A stretch of 64,000 nucleotides of DNA. It comes from DCFW01 sp963790715 (lineage in GTDB: Bacteria; Bacteroidota; Bacteroidia; Bacteroidales; Bacteroidaceae). Under the pieces are notes generated by a model. It did not search any database and was not told the DNA's origin. It was given only the letters and a program-made list of their open reading frames with translations. The stretch spans positions 124,001-188,000 of the forward strand of contig CAWBPN010000016.1 in assembly GCA_963790715.1 (NCBI GenBank), read 5' to 3'. A program made the position numbers and the translations under genes. Below are positions 8,161 to 17,368 of this stretch, one piece after another. Numbering within the stretch: the first letter of the stretch is position 1; each line of letters begins with the position of its first letter.

Positions 8161-10143
8161 TCAATTCAAACAATAACCTTTATTAGTCAACACTGCACTG
8201 TTAGATACTATTGTATATGGAATAGGCAATACATACGGAACCGGTTCAGAGCCTAACACTCCTGTGTATCCGCGCCACGAATATGTTATATAGGTGGAAG
8301 GACTATAAGTCTTGACGCCCGTAGTAGTATTTGTAGTTGAAGTAGCCATAGCACTGCCCCAGCCCAATTTCATATAATTTTTGCCCGTAGCCTGCGCGGC
8401 AGTTGTAACAACCGTAGGAACTACAGCAGGGCGATATTGATTATTGTACCAAATGATTTTTGTGCCGTCGGAACTGAATTGATAGTACAGTGCATCGGCA
8501 TAGTTCAAATAAGGTTGTACGTCTGCAACAGATGTTGCTCCGAACACAGCCAAATTGTCAGCATAATCACTAAGGGAAGCCAAACCCAACATGCTCAGAA
8601 AATGCTTTGTGTAAAGTATCTTTTGACCGTACAGGTTCCAGCGTACCAAATCATACTTGCGCATGCATTCTCCGCCGAACTCCCAACCACGCTCATTTAC
8701 AACGGCATTGAAGAAGTCATCTTTTGTGGTAAGGTTGTCAACATAATTTTGTACTTTCACTTGTTGGTCGGACTGGCTGAAAGCTCGTGCACGCACTGTT
8801 TTCAATGCATTTTTAGCAATAGTAGTCGGTCCGTTCAACTCATTCTCGGATTCTGCCAACATCAATAACACATCCGACCAGCGCATGACAGGCCAATTGA
8901 TGCCGGTACCTTTTGAAGAACTTGATCCGGGGCTGTTGGTCAACAGCAACCTGTTCCATTTTCCTGTAGCAATTGCCGTCGGGTTAAGTGTGGCCTGTTG
9001 GGTGTCGCTCGAATATTGAATGCGCGAACATGTAACATCGCGGCGAACATCATCAGAGTCAAAAGACAAGTAATAAGACGGTGTCAAATTCACCTGAATG
9101 GTTGTTGTTCCCTTTGAACTTGCAGTTACAGGAACACCGATACACCAACCTACATCGCCGCCATTGCCTGAAAGAAACGCTACTTCATAAAGTACTTCGT
9201 CATTTGTGAATTTTGCCGATGACAAGGAAGACTCTTCATTGAATATATCGCTATAGCCGGCACGCAACGAGCGGTTCTTAAGGCTAATCAGCTTCTGACA
9301 ATAATCTTTTGCCAATTGATAGTATTCTTCATACGTACGGGCTGTCTTCTTCGTGCCGTTCATATCATTATACGTAACAGCCAAACTATCGTTATTTGCA
9401 ACATCCAGATAATCATCTGCACGTTTCATCGTTCCGCTCTGTGTCATTCCGTATCCTGCACGGAACAAAGCAATACGTGCAATTAAGCCCATGCAGAAGT
9501 CACGGTTCATACGTTCAATGCCACCTGAAGAAACATCGCTGAACTCCATATTAGGCTCGGCATTAACCAAGGCCTGCAATTCCATGGAATATATTTTATT
9601 TTTATCCATACGCGGACGATCAAGCGTGACACCTTCTTTGGCCGATTCGGCAAAATAAGGGACATCTCCCCATGTGTTGCACATCATCAAATACCAATAA
9701 GCACGTAAGCAATATGCCTCGCCCAAATACTCTTGCATCGTGGCCGAACTCTTAACGGAACTGCCGTTAATGCCTTCAATACATTGATTTGCACGGTCAA
9801 CGGCTAAATAGCAATTGTTCCATGCACTATACAAGTCCGAGAAGTTGGTTAAATCGTTTCCCTGCAACGACCATATATCACGCCGCGAACCATCAGGTGC
9901 GGAACTGACCGACGATGTTTCAACATCGGTATTTTGTGCCCACACATCTGACATACGTGAAGTATACGGATCCTGACAAAAACACTCATAAGCACCTAAA
10001 AGTACTTTATATGCACCGGCTTCGGTTGAAAACACTGAACTTGCAGTAAACTGAGAAGGCGAACTCACCGACAAATAATCCTTACATCCGGTCAATGACA
10101 ACGCACCTGCAAACGCTATAATTATGTATTTCTTTAATTTCAT
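8161..10143 (-). CDS. SusD/RagB-family nutrient-binding outer-membrane lipoprotein
   Basis: A 660-residue SusD-like lipoprotein with signal peptide and lipobox LTGC (Cys20) followed by KDYLSVSSPSQF. The family pattern is clear: an N-terminal helical part with YLMMCNTWGDVPYF near residue 155, the NALKTVRARAF segment typical of the RagB/SusD C-terminal domain, and the ERGWEFGGECMRKYDLVRWN block in the last third. It caps the SusC barrel on the cell surface and delivers ligand to it. It lies 13 bp after susC and 23 bp before the third lipoprotein, so all three are one operon. The glycan is unknown. Confidence 0.93.
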   Translation of the reverse strand: MKLKKYIIIAFAGALSLTGCKDYLSVSSPSQFTASSVFSTEAGAYKVLLGAYECFCQDPYTSRMSDVWAQNTDVETSSVSSAPDGSRRDIWSLQGNDLTNFSDLYSAWNNCYLAVDRANQCIEGINGSSVKSSATMQEYLGEAYCLRAYWYLMMCNTWGDVPYFAESAKEGVTLDRPRMDKNKIYSMELQALVNAEPNMEFSDVSSGGIERMNRDFCMGLIARIALFRAGYGMTQSGTMKRADDYLDVANNDSLAVTYNDMNGTKKTARTYEEYYQLAKDYCQKLISLKNRSLRAGYSDIFNEESSLSSAKFTNDEVLYEVAFLSGNGGDVGWCIGVPVTASSKGTTTIQVNLTPSYYLSFDSDDVRRDVTCSRIQYSSDTQQATLNPTAIATGKWNRLLLTNSPGSSSSKGTGINWPVMRWSDVLLMLAESENELNGPTTIAKNALKTVRARAFSQSDQQVKVQNYVDNLTTKDDFFNAVVNERGWEFGGECMRKYDLVRWNLYGQKILYTKHFLSMLGLASLSDYADNLAVFGATSVADVQPYLNYADALYYQFSSDGTKIIWYNNQYRPAVVPTVVTTAAQATGKNYMKLGWGSAMATSTTNTTTGVKTYSPSTYITYSWRGYTGVLGSEPVPYVLPIPYTIVSNSAVLTNKGYCLN

Positions 10144-10156
10144 ATCTGTAATGTTT

Positions 10157-13100
10157 TTAAAAGGTTATATTTGCTCCGAATGTAATAGACAAGCTCTTAG
10201 GGTAAGATGAATAATCGACACCCGGAGTCAACACTGAATAAGAGCCGTTTCTTACTGCCGTACTTACCTCAGGATCATATCCCGAATAACCGGTAAGACA
10301 GAATAAGTTGTTGGCCGTGCAATAGAAACGCAAACGTGAACACCCAAATCTACGAGTTAATGTAGCAGGCAAAGTGTATCCTACGGTTAATGTTTGCATA
10401 CGCAGGAACGAACCGTCCTCAATTGCCCACGAAGTAGGCATAACGACTGCATTGCCGAAAGTCCACGGTGACCAGTATTGTTTAGCTTTGGTGGTACCTG
10501 TGCCTTCATTCATCTGAGCCAACAAAGTAGGATCATACACACGTTGACCGGTTGACTGATCAAAATATGTATAGCGGTTGTTCAACGACATAAACGATAA
10601 TAAATTGGTATACGTTGTTCTGTAATCTTGTGCTGAGGCTATCTTATTTGCATTGTAAATCTTGTTGCCGTATACGAATGAGAACATCATCGAGAAGTCG
10701 AAATCGCGGAAAAGTATTCCGTCAAAGCCGAAACCGCCGGTGAACTTGGGACTCGTCTTACCGATAACCTGACGGTCGTTTGAATCGACCACACCATCTT
10801 TATTTAAGTCTTTCAATTTCATTATACCGGGATAAGCGTTGCCCAACGAACCTCCATAAAGGCCGCAAGTTGGAACACCCGTTTTCGGAGTATATGTCTG
10901 TGTTGATGCATTATAATCAAAATCGGTCGTCTTATAATAACCGTCTGCCACCCAACCGTAAACAATCCCAACAGGCTGGCCTTTGATAATACGGTAGTCA
11001 TCCTGTCCTTTGCTATCCGTTCCTGCCCAACCTGAATTAAATGACAAAGAAGATTGTCCGTTGGCTATTTTGTCAACAGAGTTATGATTGAAGCCGATGT
11101 TGAAATTGGCGTCCAACTGGAAATTACGCCTGCGTACCAAACTGCCGTTCAAGGTAATTTCCACACCTTTATTAGATGTCTGTGCCGTATTTTGTACGGT
11201 AGAAGTATATCCCGGAGCAACAATAGACCTTGTAATCAACAAATCTTTTGCCGTATCCCAGTAGTATTCTACAGTACCGTTTAACTTTTCATTGAACAAA
11301 CCGAAGTCCAATCCCAAATTACGAGTTATGGTGGTTTCCCATTTCAAGTGCGGATTTGGCATCTGGCTGTTACTCGGAGAATAATAATTGTTGGCCAAAT
11401 CGCCAATGCCGTATGTTTTCGATGTATTAATTGAATATGTAGTCTGATACAATGTGGATGATATACGGTTGTTACCTACTTCGCCCCAACTCATTCTCAA
11501 CTTCAAATTTGACAACCAGTTACGCGTTCTCGCCATCCACGGCTCTTCATTAATGCGCCATGCGGCAGCGGCAGCAGGGAAATACCCCCACTGTTTACCC
11601 TTCATAAACTTTGAAGAACCATCGGTACGGAATGTAAATGTGAGCAAATATTTATCCTTATAGTTATACCCGAAACGACCGTAGAACGATTCCAACTTAT
11701 TATCGGGATTCACATAACTCGACATTTGATAAGTGCTTCCACCTGCCAAACCGAAATTGGCAAACACTTGATCGGGAGTCAAATCGGTGCTGAACATTGT
11801 GGCATACATATATGTACGGTCTTCTTTGTTGTCCACCAACTCTTGCCCAACCATAATGTTGAATTGATTGTCTTCCTTTAATTTCAATTTATAATTAAGA
11901 TAGCAAGCTTCACGCATCGATCTTGTATTCTCTTTCGTCCAATCGGCTAACGGTAACCCGCCGACATAAGATGCGTTTGTTGTGGTAGCGCCCCACCAGT
12001 CGCGCGTGTCATTAAAACCATACTCGTACGTGCCTTCAGCATGCAAAACCAAATTTTTTATCATCGTCCAATCCAAACTTCCTGAAAAGTTAAACGTACG
12101 CGACAGATTCTTCTTCCAATATTGATTTGACTGAGCCGTCAACGACATTGTGGCTCTTTGCCATTGTTCATATTCGTCCGGGTCCATGGTTGACGGATCG
12201 ACAAACGATTCCAAACCTTGAGTAGCCATGGAAGTAATAGCTTGTGAAGATCTGATTTTATATGTGCCGCCTGATGTGCCTGAACCCATCACCTTAGTAT
12301 CTATAATACGGGCATTTGCCGTAAACAACAAATTGCTAAACAATTGATGACTCAATTTAAAATTAAAGTTATATCGTCCGTAATTATTGTTCTTCATCAA
12401 ACCACCATTGTAATCATAAGTGCCGCTCAACGAGAACTTAGTCTTATCATTACCTCCGGTTATACTCACATTGTGTTGTTGCGAGAGTACGTTCGACCCG
12501 AACATGTCCTTTTGCCAATCATGAGCTTTTACGCTTTTATAAAGATAAAAGTCGTCATAGTCGCCGAATGCCGTTTGAAATGTATTCAATGCGCTTGTAC
12601 CGCTTAACAAAGCTTGCTCGTAATTAGACATGACATAGTCATAAGTTCCCAGACAACCTAATCTCTTGGAAATTGACTTTGATTGCATAAAACCGTTGTA
12701 ACTGATTTGAGTTCTTCCACCCTTTGCACTTTTTGTTGTGATAATCACAACGCCGTTTGCACCGCGCGCACCGTAAATGGCCGTTGAAGAGGCATCCTTC
12801 AACACATCAATGGATTCAATATCACTCGGTGCCACATCACTTATGCTTGATACGGGGAAGCCGTCCACTATATACAAAGGTGAATTATCACCCGTAATGG
12901 AACCGCCGCCACGCACACGGATAATCATTTCGGCATCAGGCGAACCGTCGGTGGTAGTAATTTGCACACCGGCCAAACGTCCGGTCATTGCTTCTGCCAC
13001 ACTTGATACCGGCACCTTTTGCAATGTCTCACCGCTGACAGAAGATACAGACCCGGTTAAGTCCTTTTTCTTAACTGATCCGTAACCGATAACGACTACT

Positions 13101-13429
13101 TCGTTCAAAGTCTGGTCGTTATCATCAAGAACAACATCAATTTTTGATTTTCCGTTAACCGAAACCTCCTTTGATTTCATTCCGGTGAATGTAACAAGAA
13201 GTGTTCCTTTTCCCGATACATCCAGGGAATAATTACCGTTCAAGTCGGTTGCCGTACCGTTTGACGTACCCTTTTCCCTTACCGAAGCTCCTATTATAGG
13301 CTCTCCGCTTTTATCTTTCACAGTACCTATGACAGTGTTTTTCCCTTGCTGCGCATATGCACTAATAGAAACCATTGCCAATAATATTACCAGCAAAATG
13401 GACTTTACTTGTTTAATTCTACTTATCAT
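10157..13429 (-). CDS. SusC/RagA-family TonB-linked outer-membrane transporter
   Basis: A 1090-residue TonB-dependent transporter. A signal peptide ends near ISAYAQ (residue 26). A carboxypeptidase-regulatory-like domain follows (IGTVKDKSGEPIIGASV, about 33-105). Next come the TonB-box/plug region (NEVVVIGYGSVKKKDLTGSVSSV) and the plug (VRGGGSITGDNSPLYIVDGFP, IYGARGANGVVIITTK), and then a 22-strand barrel ending SLSITFGANITF. It imports oligomers across the outer membrane with its SusD partner. No sigma/anti-sigma pair, hybrid two-component regulator or glycoside hydrolase is adjacent, so substrate is not predictable from the neighbourhood. A -7 box lies about 85 bp upstream, leaving a leader of about 78 nt. 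Confidence 0.95.
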   Translation of the reverse strand: MISRIKQVKSILLVILLAMVSISAYAQQGKNTVIGTVKDKSGEPIIGASVREKGTSNGTATDLNGNYSLDVSGKGTLLVTFTGMKSKEVSVNGKSKIDVVLDDNDQTLNEVVVIGYGSVKKKDLTGSVSSVSGETLQKVPVSSVAEAMTGRLAGVQITTTDGSPDAEMIIRVRGGGSITGDNSPLYIVDGFPVSSISDVAPSDIESIDVLKDASSTAIYGARGANGVVIITTKSAKGGRTQISYNGFMQSKSISKRLGCLGTYDYVMSNYEQALLSGTSALNTFQTAFGDYDDFYLYKSVKAHDWQKDMFGSNVLSQQHNVSITGGNDKTKFSLSGTYDYNGGLMKNNNYGRYNFNFKLSHQLFSNLLFTANARIIDTKVMGSGTSGGTYKIRSSQAITSMATQGLESFVDPSTMDPDEYEQWQRATMSLTAQSNQYWKKNLSRTFNFSGSLDWTMIKNLVLHAEGTYEYGFNDTRDWWGATTTNASYVGGLPLADWTKENTRSMREACYLNYKLKLKEDNQFNIMVGQELVDNKEDRTYMYATMFSTDLTPDQVFANFGLAGGSTYQMSSYVNPDNKLESFYGRFGYNYKDKYLLTFTFRTDGSSKFMKGKQWGYFPAAAAAWRINEEPWMARTRNWLSNLKLRMSWGEVGNNRISSTLYQTTYSINTSKTYGIGDLANNYYSPSNSQMPNPHLKWETTITRNLGLDFGLFNEKLNGTVEYYWDTAKDLLITRSIVAPGYTSTVQNTAQTSNKGVEITLNGSLVRRRNFQLDANFNIGFNHNSVDKIANGQSSLSFNSGWAGTDSKGQDDYRIIKGQPVGIVYGWVADGYYKTTDFDYNASTQTYTPKTGVPTCGLYGGSLGNAYPGIMKLKDLNKDGVVDSNDRQVIGKTSPKFTGGFGFDGILFRDFDFSMMFSFVYGNKIYNANKIASAQDYRTTYTNLLSFMSLNNRYTYFDQSTGQRVYDPTLLAQMNEGTGTTKAKQYWSPWTFGNAVVMPTSWAIEDGSFLRMQTLTVGYTLPATLTRRFGCSRLRFYCTANNLFCLTGYSGYDPEVSTAVRNGSYSVLTPGVDYSSYPKSLSITFGANITF

Positions 13430-13513
13430 TTTATTATTAATTAAGCATTAGATCTATACACGAATAATCATTCAAATCATTATTCACTCATTAGCATTGG
13501 AATCTTATAAAGG

Positions 13514-13521
13514 CAAACGTA
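13514..13521 (-). promoter_or_regulatory. -7 promoter element for susC
   Basis: The minus strand reads TACGTTTG, matching TAnnTTTG, about 85 bp before the susC ATG. A -33 TTTG box at the usual distance is not found, which may fit a regulated promoter. Confidence 0.45.
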
Positions 13522-13669
13522 TCACTTTCTGGCAATAACATTGTGCACTTTTTGTTATTATATGTAGAATTATTGACACGATTATTTATCGAAAGTTACG
13601 AAATAATTGATAAATAAGGTATTATCAAGATGGAATATCATAAAATGTTTTAAAACATAGAAATAAAAA

Positions 13670-13699
13670 ACGGTGCACTGACTCCCGTCGATACACCGT
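13670..13699 (-). terminator. Intrinsic terminator of the nucleotidyltransferase-galE operon
   Basis: On the minus strand ACGGTG pairs with CACCGT, with a smaller GAC/GTC stem inside the loop, and is followed directly by TTTTTATTTC. It lies about 100 bp after the galE stop. Confidence 0.7.
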
Positions 13700-13799
13700 C
13701 ACAACACAAACACAAAATAAAACACGACATGTTACTCGTAAGCCATTTATGCCCAAAAGGCATAAAGTTTAAAGTAACGGATGTTCTATATCTTTCAGT

Positions 13800-14837
13800 T
13801 CATTGCTGAACTCCTTCTTCCTTTAATTTTTTCTGCCAATTCCAAGCATTCAGTAAAGTCTGCTCAATCGGCGTTTCGGCTTTCCAGCCCAATACATTAT
13901 TAGCCTTTGTAGGGTCAGCCCATACTTTTTCAATGTCACCTTCACGACGCGCTACTATCTTATAATTCAACTTCACACCGGTAGCTTTTTCAAAAGCATT
14001 AATCAATTCAAGTACTGATAAACCCTTGCCGGTACCGATATTAAAGACTTCCACTTTCTCATCCTGCTTATGGTTAACCAATCTGTCAATGGCTATCACA
14101 TGTGCCTTAGCCAAATCGACCACATCAATGAAATCACGAATACATGAACCGTCCGGCGTGTTGTAATCATCACCGAATACACTCAACTGCTTGCGTATGC
14201 CGATTGCCGTTTGCGTGATATACGGTATAAGGTTTTGCGGTACACCTATAGGCAATTCACCGATTAAACTTGAAGGGTGTGAACCGATCGGGTTGAAATA
14301 ACGCAACAATATGGCATTAACCGATGCGCCTGATTTCACGGTATCACGAATAATTTCCTCATTAATCTGTTTGGTATTTCCATAAGGAGACGTAGCAGGC
14401 TTAATAGGATTATTCTCGGTAACCGGCAAAATATCCGGTTCACCGTACACTGTGCACGATGAAGAAAAAACAATACCTTCAATGCCGTGCTTGGGCATAA
14501 GTTCCAATAAATTCACTAAAGAAACGATATTGTTACGATAATACAACAACGGCTTATGAACCGATTCACCTACTGCTTTGCTTGCTGCAAAATGAATTAC
14601 GGCCTTTATGCCTTTATATTCGTCAAACAAAGCATCCATTGTCTTAATGTCCAAACAATCTATTTGCTTGAATATAGGACGGATACCCGTAATTTTTTCA
14701 ATATTATCCACTACATCGGCACGTGAGTTAGACAAATTATCAACAATAACAACTTCGTATCCGCTTTTTTGTAGTTCTACTACACTGTGTGAACCTATAA
14801 AACCGGTACCACCTGTAACTAATATTCTTGTTTTCAT
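13800..14837 (-). CDS. galE: UDP-glucose 4-epimerase (GalE)
   Basis: Interconverts UDP-glucose and UDP-galactose in the cytoplasm using bound NAD; supplies galactosyl donors and feeds galactose into glycolysis. The start is set at 14837 (MKTRILVTGGTGFIGSH, 345 residues), because the Rossmann GxxGxxG motif begins only a few residues in. A longer reading from 14870 would add 11 residues and overlap the upstream gene. The catalytic region shows SSSCTVYGEPD and the YxxxK motif in SPYGNTKQ. The C-terminal GTGKGLSVLELINAFEKATG and ARREGDIEKVWADPTKA are characteristic. It begins 7 bp after the nucleotidyltransferase stop, so both are in one operon. Confidence 0.95.
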   Translation of the reverse strand: MKTRILVTGGTGFIGSHSVVELQKSGYEVVIVDNLSNSRADVVDNIEKITGIRPIFKQIDCLDIKTMDALFDEYKGIKAVIHFAASKAVGESVHKPLLYYRNNIVSLVNLLELMPKHGIEGIVFSSSCTVYGEPDILPVTENNPIKPATSPYGNTKQINEEIIRDTVKSGASVNAILLRYFNPIGSHPSSLIGELPIGVPQNLIPYITQTAIGIRKQLSVFGDDYNTPDGSCIRDFIDVVDLAKAHVIAIDRLVNHKQDEKVEVFNIGTGKGLSVLELINAFEKATGVKLNYKIVARREGDIEKVWADPTKANNVLGWKAETPIEQTLLNAWNWQKKLKEEGVQQ

Positions 14838-14844
14838 ATTATGA

Positions 14845-15717
14845 TTATTGATCCAAATTTGATGTTTCAAATAATTTTGCCGGATATATACCCTTACGAA
14901 TCATTTCATTGATGCGCATTATCGTCTGACTTCTGTCATCAGCCGAAACCACTCCCATCCATTGAGACATGGTATCTACAGCCTTCACTTTTAAGCCGTT
15001 ACGCACACAACGATTAATAAATATAGGTATTGTATAATGTACATTCGGACTTATTCCATACGTTTCGGTAAATGATTTGTAATCAGTATGGAGTAACTTG
15101 AATATATTATCTGCTTTAAATCCCCACATATTCATTGATACCGGCGCCTTATCCTCCACTTCAACGAATTTGCCGAACTCGTTACGGAGCACAGGTTCGC
15201 CCCCTGAACGTTCAATATCGTAACGATCAACGATTGATAACAAATTACGATTTTCATCCAATTCACAGATACCTCTGTTTACGCCGACCGATTCAGACAT
15301 TACATTTGATAATTTGTAACATATAAAAAAACTTTCATCATCTTTCATCGTTTGTAAATTATCATACAGCAATTTAAAACTCTCATACTGATAAAAACTA
15401 AATGCATTAATAACGCCAAAAGCGCCGTTAAGCAGCGGTTCAGCCATCAGCAGCGCATTTCCTGATCCTAAAAGTTCTTCCTGATAAGCAAATTCGACCT
15501 TTATCTTATCTTCATATTTATATGAAATATAACGCTTGAACTCTTCCTCAAAATATTTGCTGATAACAAAAACAACACGTTCAAAACCAACACGAATTGC
15601 ATCAAATACAGAATAATCTAAAATAATTTCTCCATTTGGTCCGATTTCTTCAGGCTTCTTTAACCCACCATATTTGTTACCCATCTTTGCGGCAAGTACT
15701 ACTATAGTTTTTACCAT
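14845..15717 (-). CDS. NTP-transferase-family sugar nucleotidyltransferase with altered signature
   Basis: A 290-residue nucleotidyltransferase-fold protein, co-transcribed with galE. The opening strand and loop LAAKMGNKYGGLKK (residues 8-21) corresponds to the usual LAAGxGxRxGGLK. The first loop glycine is Lys11 and the conserved arginine is Lys15, so the nucleotide-binding loop is altered. The rest follows the family: GPNGEIILDYSVFDAI for the product side, LLGSGNALLMAEPLL near residue 100, and INAFSFY where a metal-binding Asp (usually VxNxDD) would be expected; here the DD pair is not evident. It may make a sugar nucleotide feeding GalE, or have lost that activity. The family call is firm; the reaction is not. 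Confidence 0.75.
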   Translation of the reverse strand: MVKTIVVLAAKMGNKYGGLKKPEEIGPNGEIILDYSVFDAIRVGFERVVFVISKYFEEEFKRYISYKYEDKIKVEFAYQEELLGSGNALLMAEPLLNGAFGVINAFSFYQYESFKLLYDNLQTMKDDESFFICYKLSNVMSESVGVNRGICELDENRNLLSIVDRYDIERSGGEPVLRNEFGKFVEVEDKAPVSMNMWGFKADNIFKLLHTDYKSFTETYGISPNVHYTIPIFINRCVRNGLKVKAVDTMSQWMGVVSADDRSQTIMRINEMIRKGIYPAKLFETSNLDQ

Positions 15718-15736
15718 AAATGATATTTTTACGCCA

Positions 15737-15744
15737 CAAAGATA
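15737..15744 (-). promoter_or_regulatory. -7 promoter element for the nucleotidyltransferase-galE operon
   Basis: The minus strand reads TATCTTTG, a full TAnnTTTG match, about 20 bp before the ATG at 15717. The -33 region is AT-rich without a clear TTTG. Confidence 0.55.
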
Positions 15745-15904
15745 AGTAAATAATTGATTATATAAAAAACTTTCTCATATTTATAACCGCGAAAAGCAAA
15801 CAACAATCCAATGCTTTATACTTACGGGATGTTTTAAAACATTATTTAATATTATTGCTATTATTCTTAAGAGTGTTTTATTATCCGCATAAATGAAAAT
15901 ATAA

Positions 15905-15912
15905 TATCTTTG
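15905..15912 (+). promoter_or_regulatory. -7 promoter element for the DUF3078 gene
   Basis: TATCTTTG is a full match to TAnnTTTG, 28 bp before the ATG at 15941. A T-rich stretch (TGTTTTATT) lies near the -33 position. Confidence 0.6.
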
Positions 15913-15940
15913 CCGTGACTAAAATTTAATTGGAGAATTA

Positions 15941-17257
15941 ATGAAAAGATTATGTGTTTTGCTATATTTAGCAATATTATTTATCCCCGCTATGGGGCAA
16001 AATGATTCAACATATGTAGACACGATTAAAGTGCTAAATAACCTGCCACAATTCAATTGGCAGGATGATCCACAAAACTTTATCCAAGTCGATGCTCACT
16101 ATTATAAACTTTACATGCCTCTGACATTTTACCGGACTGCGCTTAAACAAACTTTTGCCGTTAACTGGCCTAATTACTATTATCCTGAATATTCTTCACC
16201 GTTGGATTCTTTATTCACATACGATAAAAAAGCATTTACTATATACGACGATATAGATACAATGATAGATAAAGGGTTAACTTATGTATACACCCACACC
16301 TATAATAAAATAGAAAATTGGGATTACGAAATCGAAGGTCTTAAAATTCCTAATATGTATAATGAAAAGTTTTACAGAACGGAAAACAGATTTATCGATT
16401 TATTCAAACCGGAACCAATGTATAACAACAATAATTTAAACCGCGTGCGCGTAAAATTCTTCAAGCCTAACTTCTGGAATATAACCGGCAACGGTTCCAT
16501 TCAATTCTCGCAAAGCTATATTTCGAGAAATTGGTATGAAGGGGGACAAAGCGCCGATGCATTGCAGAGCAACTTACAATTAGATGCTAACTACAACGAT
16601 AATAATAAAATCGAATGGGATAACCGTTTGGAGTTGAAGTTAGGATTCCAAACATCATCAGATACAATACACAAATATATAGTTAATGATAATCTTATGC
16701 GATTGACAAGTAAATTGGGATATAAGGCTACCACTGATTGGTACTATACCATTTCAGTGGAATTCAACACTCAATTGTACAATACTTATAAATCAAACTC
16801 GGAAATTAAACAATCCAGTTTCCTGTCACCATTCAACGTTATTGCCGGTATAGGTATGAATTACAAAAAGAAAACAAAAAGAATAGACTTATCAGTGGTA
16901 TTAGCCCCGGTTGCATATAATTTATGCTATATAAGTAACGTCGGCAATATGGATGTTACATCCTACAACATACAAGCTGGAGATCATTCACGCTCTACAA
17001 TAGGTTCAACAATGACTACCGATCTAGTGTGGACAGTAAATTCTATGGTTAAATACACCACACGATTGAACTATTTTTCAAATTATAACTCGACTCAAGC
17101 CGATTGGGAAAATACAATAAACTTTGCACTTAATAAGTATTTAAGCACAAAAATATTCCTAAACGGAAGGTTTGATGACTCGGCAACAAAATCAGGTACT
17201 TGGAAATATTTCCAGCTAAAAGATATACTTAGTTTTGGACTTAACTACACGTGGTAA
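15941..17257 (+). CDS. DUF3078-family predicted outer-membrane protein
   Basis: A 438-residue exported protein with a signal peptide ending near PAMGQ (residue 20). The C-terminal 280 residues are rich in alternating strands and aromatic residues and contain the DUF3078-like core: RNWYEGGQSADALQSNLQLD, then IEWDNRLELKLGFQ and a YKATTDWYYTISVEFNTQ block. The closing strand LSFGLNYTW ends in an aromatic residue, as barrels usually do. The family has no established role. In other Bacteroidales I recall the same gene beside pyrG and yidC, so the context looks conserved. Start chosen because the signal peptide follows directly and a -7 box precedes it. Confidence 0.75.
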   Translation: MKRLCVLLYLAILFIPAMGQNDSTYVDTIKVLNNLPQFNWQDDPQNFIQVDAHYYKLYMPLTFYRTALKQTFAVNWPNYYYPEYSSPLDSLFTYDKKAFTIYDDIDTMIDKGLTYVYTHTYNKIENWDYEIEGLKIPNMYNEKFYRTENRFIDLFKPEPMYNNNNLNRVRVKFFKPNFWNITGNGSIQFSQSYISRNWYEGGQSADALQSNLQLDANYNDNNKIEWDNRLELKLGFQTSSDTIHKYIVNDNLMRLTSKLGYKATTDWYYTISVEFNTQLYNTYKSNSEIKQSSFLSPFNVIAGIGMNYKKKTKRIDLSVVLAPVAYNLCYISNVGNMDVTSYNIQAGDHSRSTIGSTMTTDLVWTVNSMVKYTTRLNYFSNYNSTQADWENTINFALNKYLSTKIFLNGRFDDSATKSGTWKYFQLKDILSFGLNYTW

Positions 17258-17319
17258 AAGATTTTAATGATTTATAGAAGTTTTGTTCAAAAAGATGCTC
17301 TATTGTCAACAAAAAGCTA

Positions 17320-17327
17320 TACTTTTG
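17320..17327 (+). promoter_or_regulatory. -7 promoter element for pyrG
   Basis: TACTTTTG matches TAnnTTTG, 41 bp before the GTG start of pyrG. No -33 TTTG at the usual spacing. Confidence 0.45.
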
Positions 17328-17368
17328 CGGTTTAAAATGAATATAAAATAACATAAATATTTACAGCT

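Larger units (their letters stand above)
13430..13799. other. Non-coding region between galE and susC
   Basis: This 370-bp gap holds the susC promoter, an inverted repeat in the susC leader (GAATAAT at 13462-13468 with ATTATTC at 13479-13485) and the galE-side terminator. No gene is seen. Confidence 0.6.
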
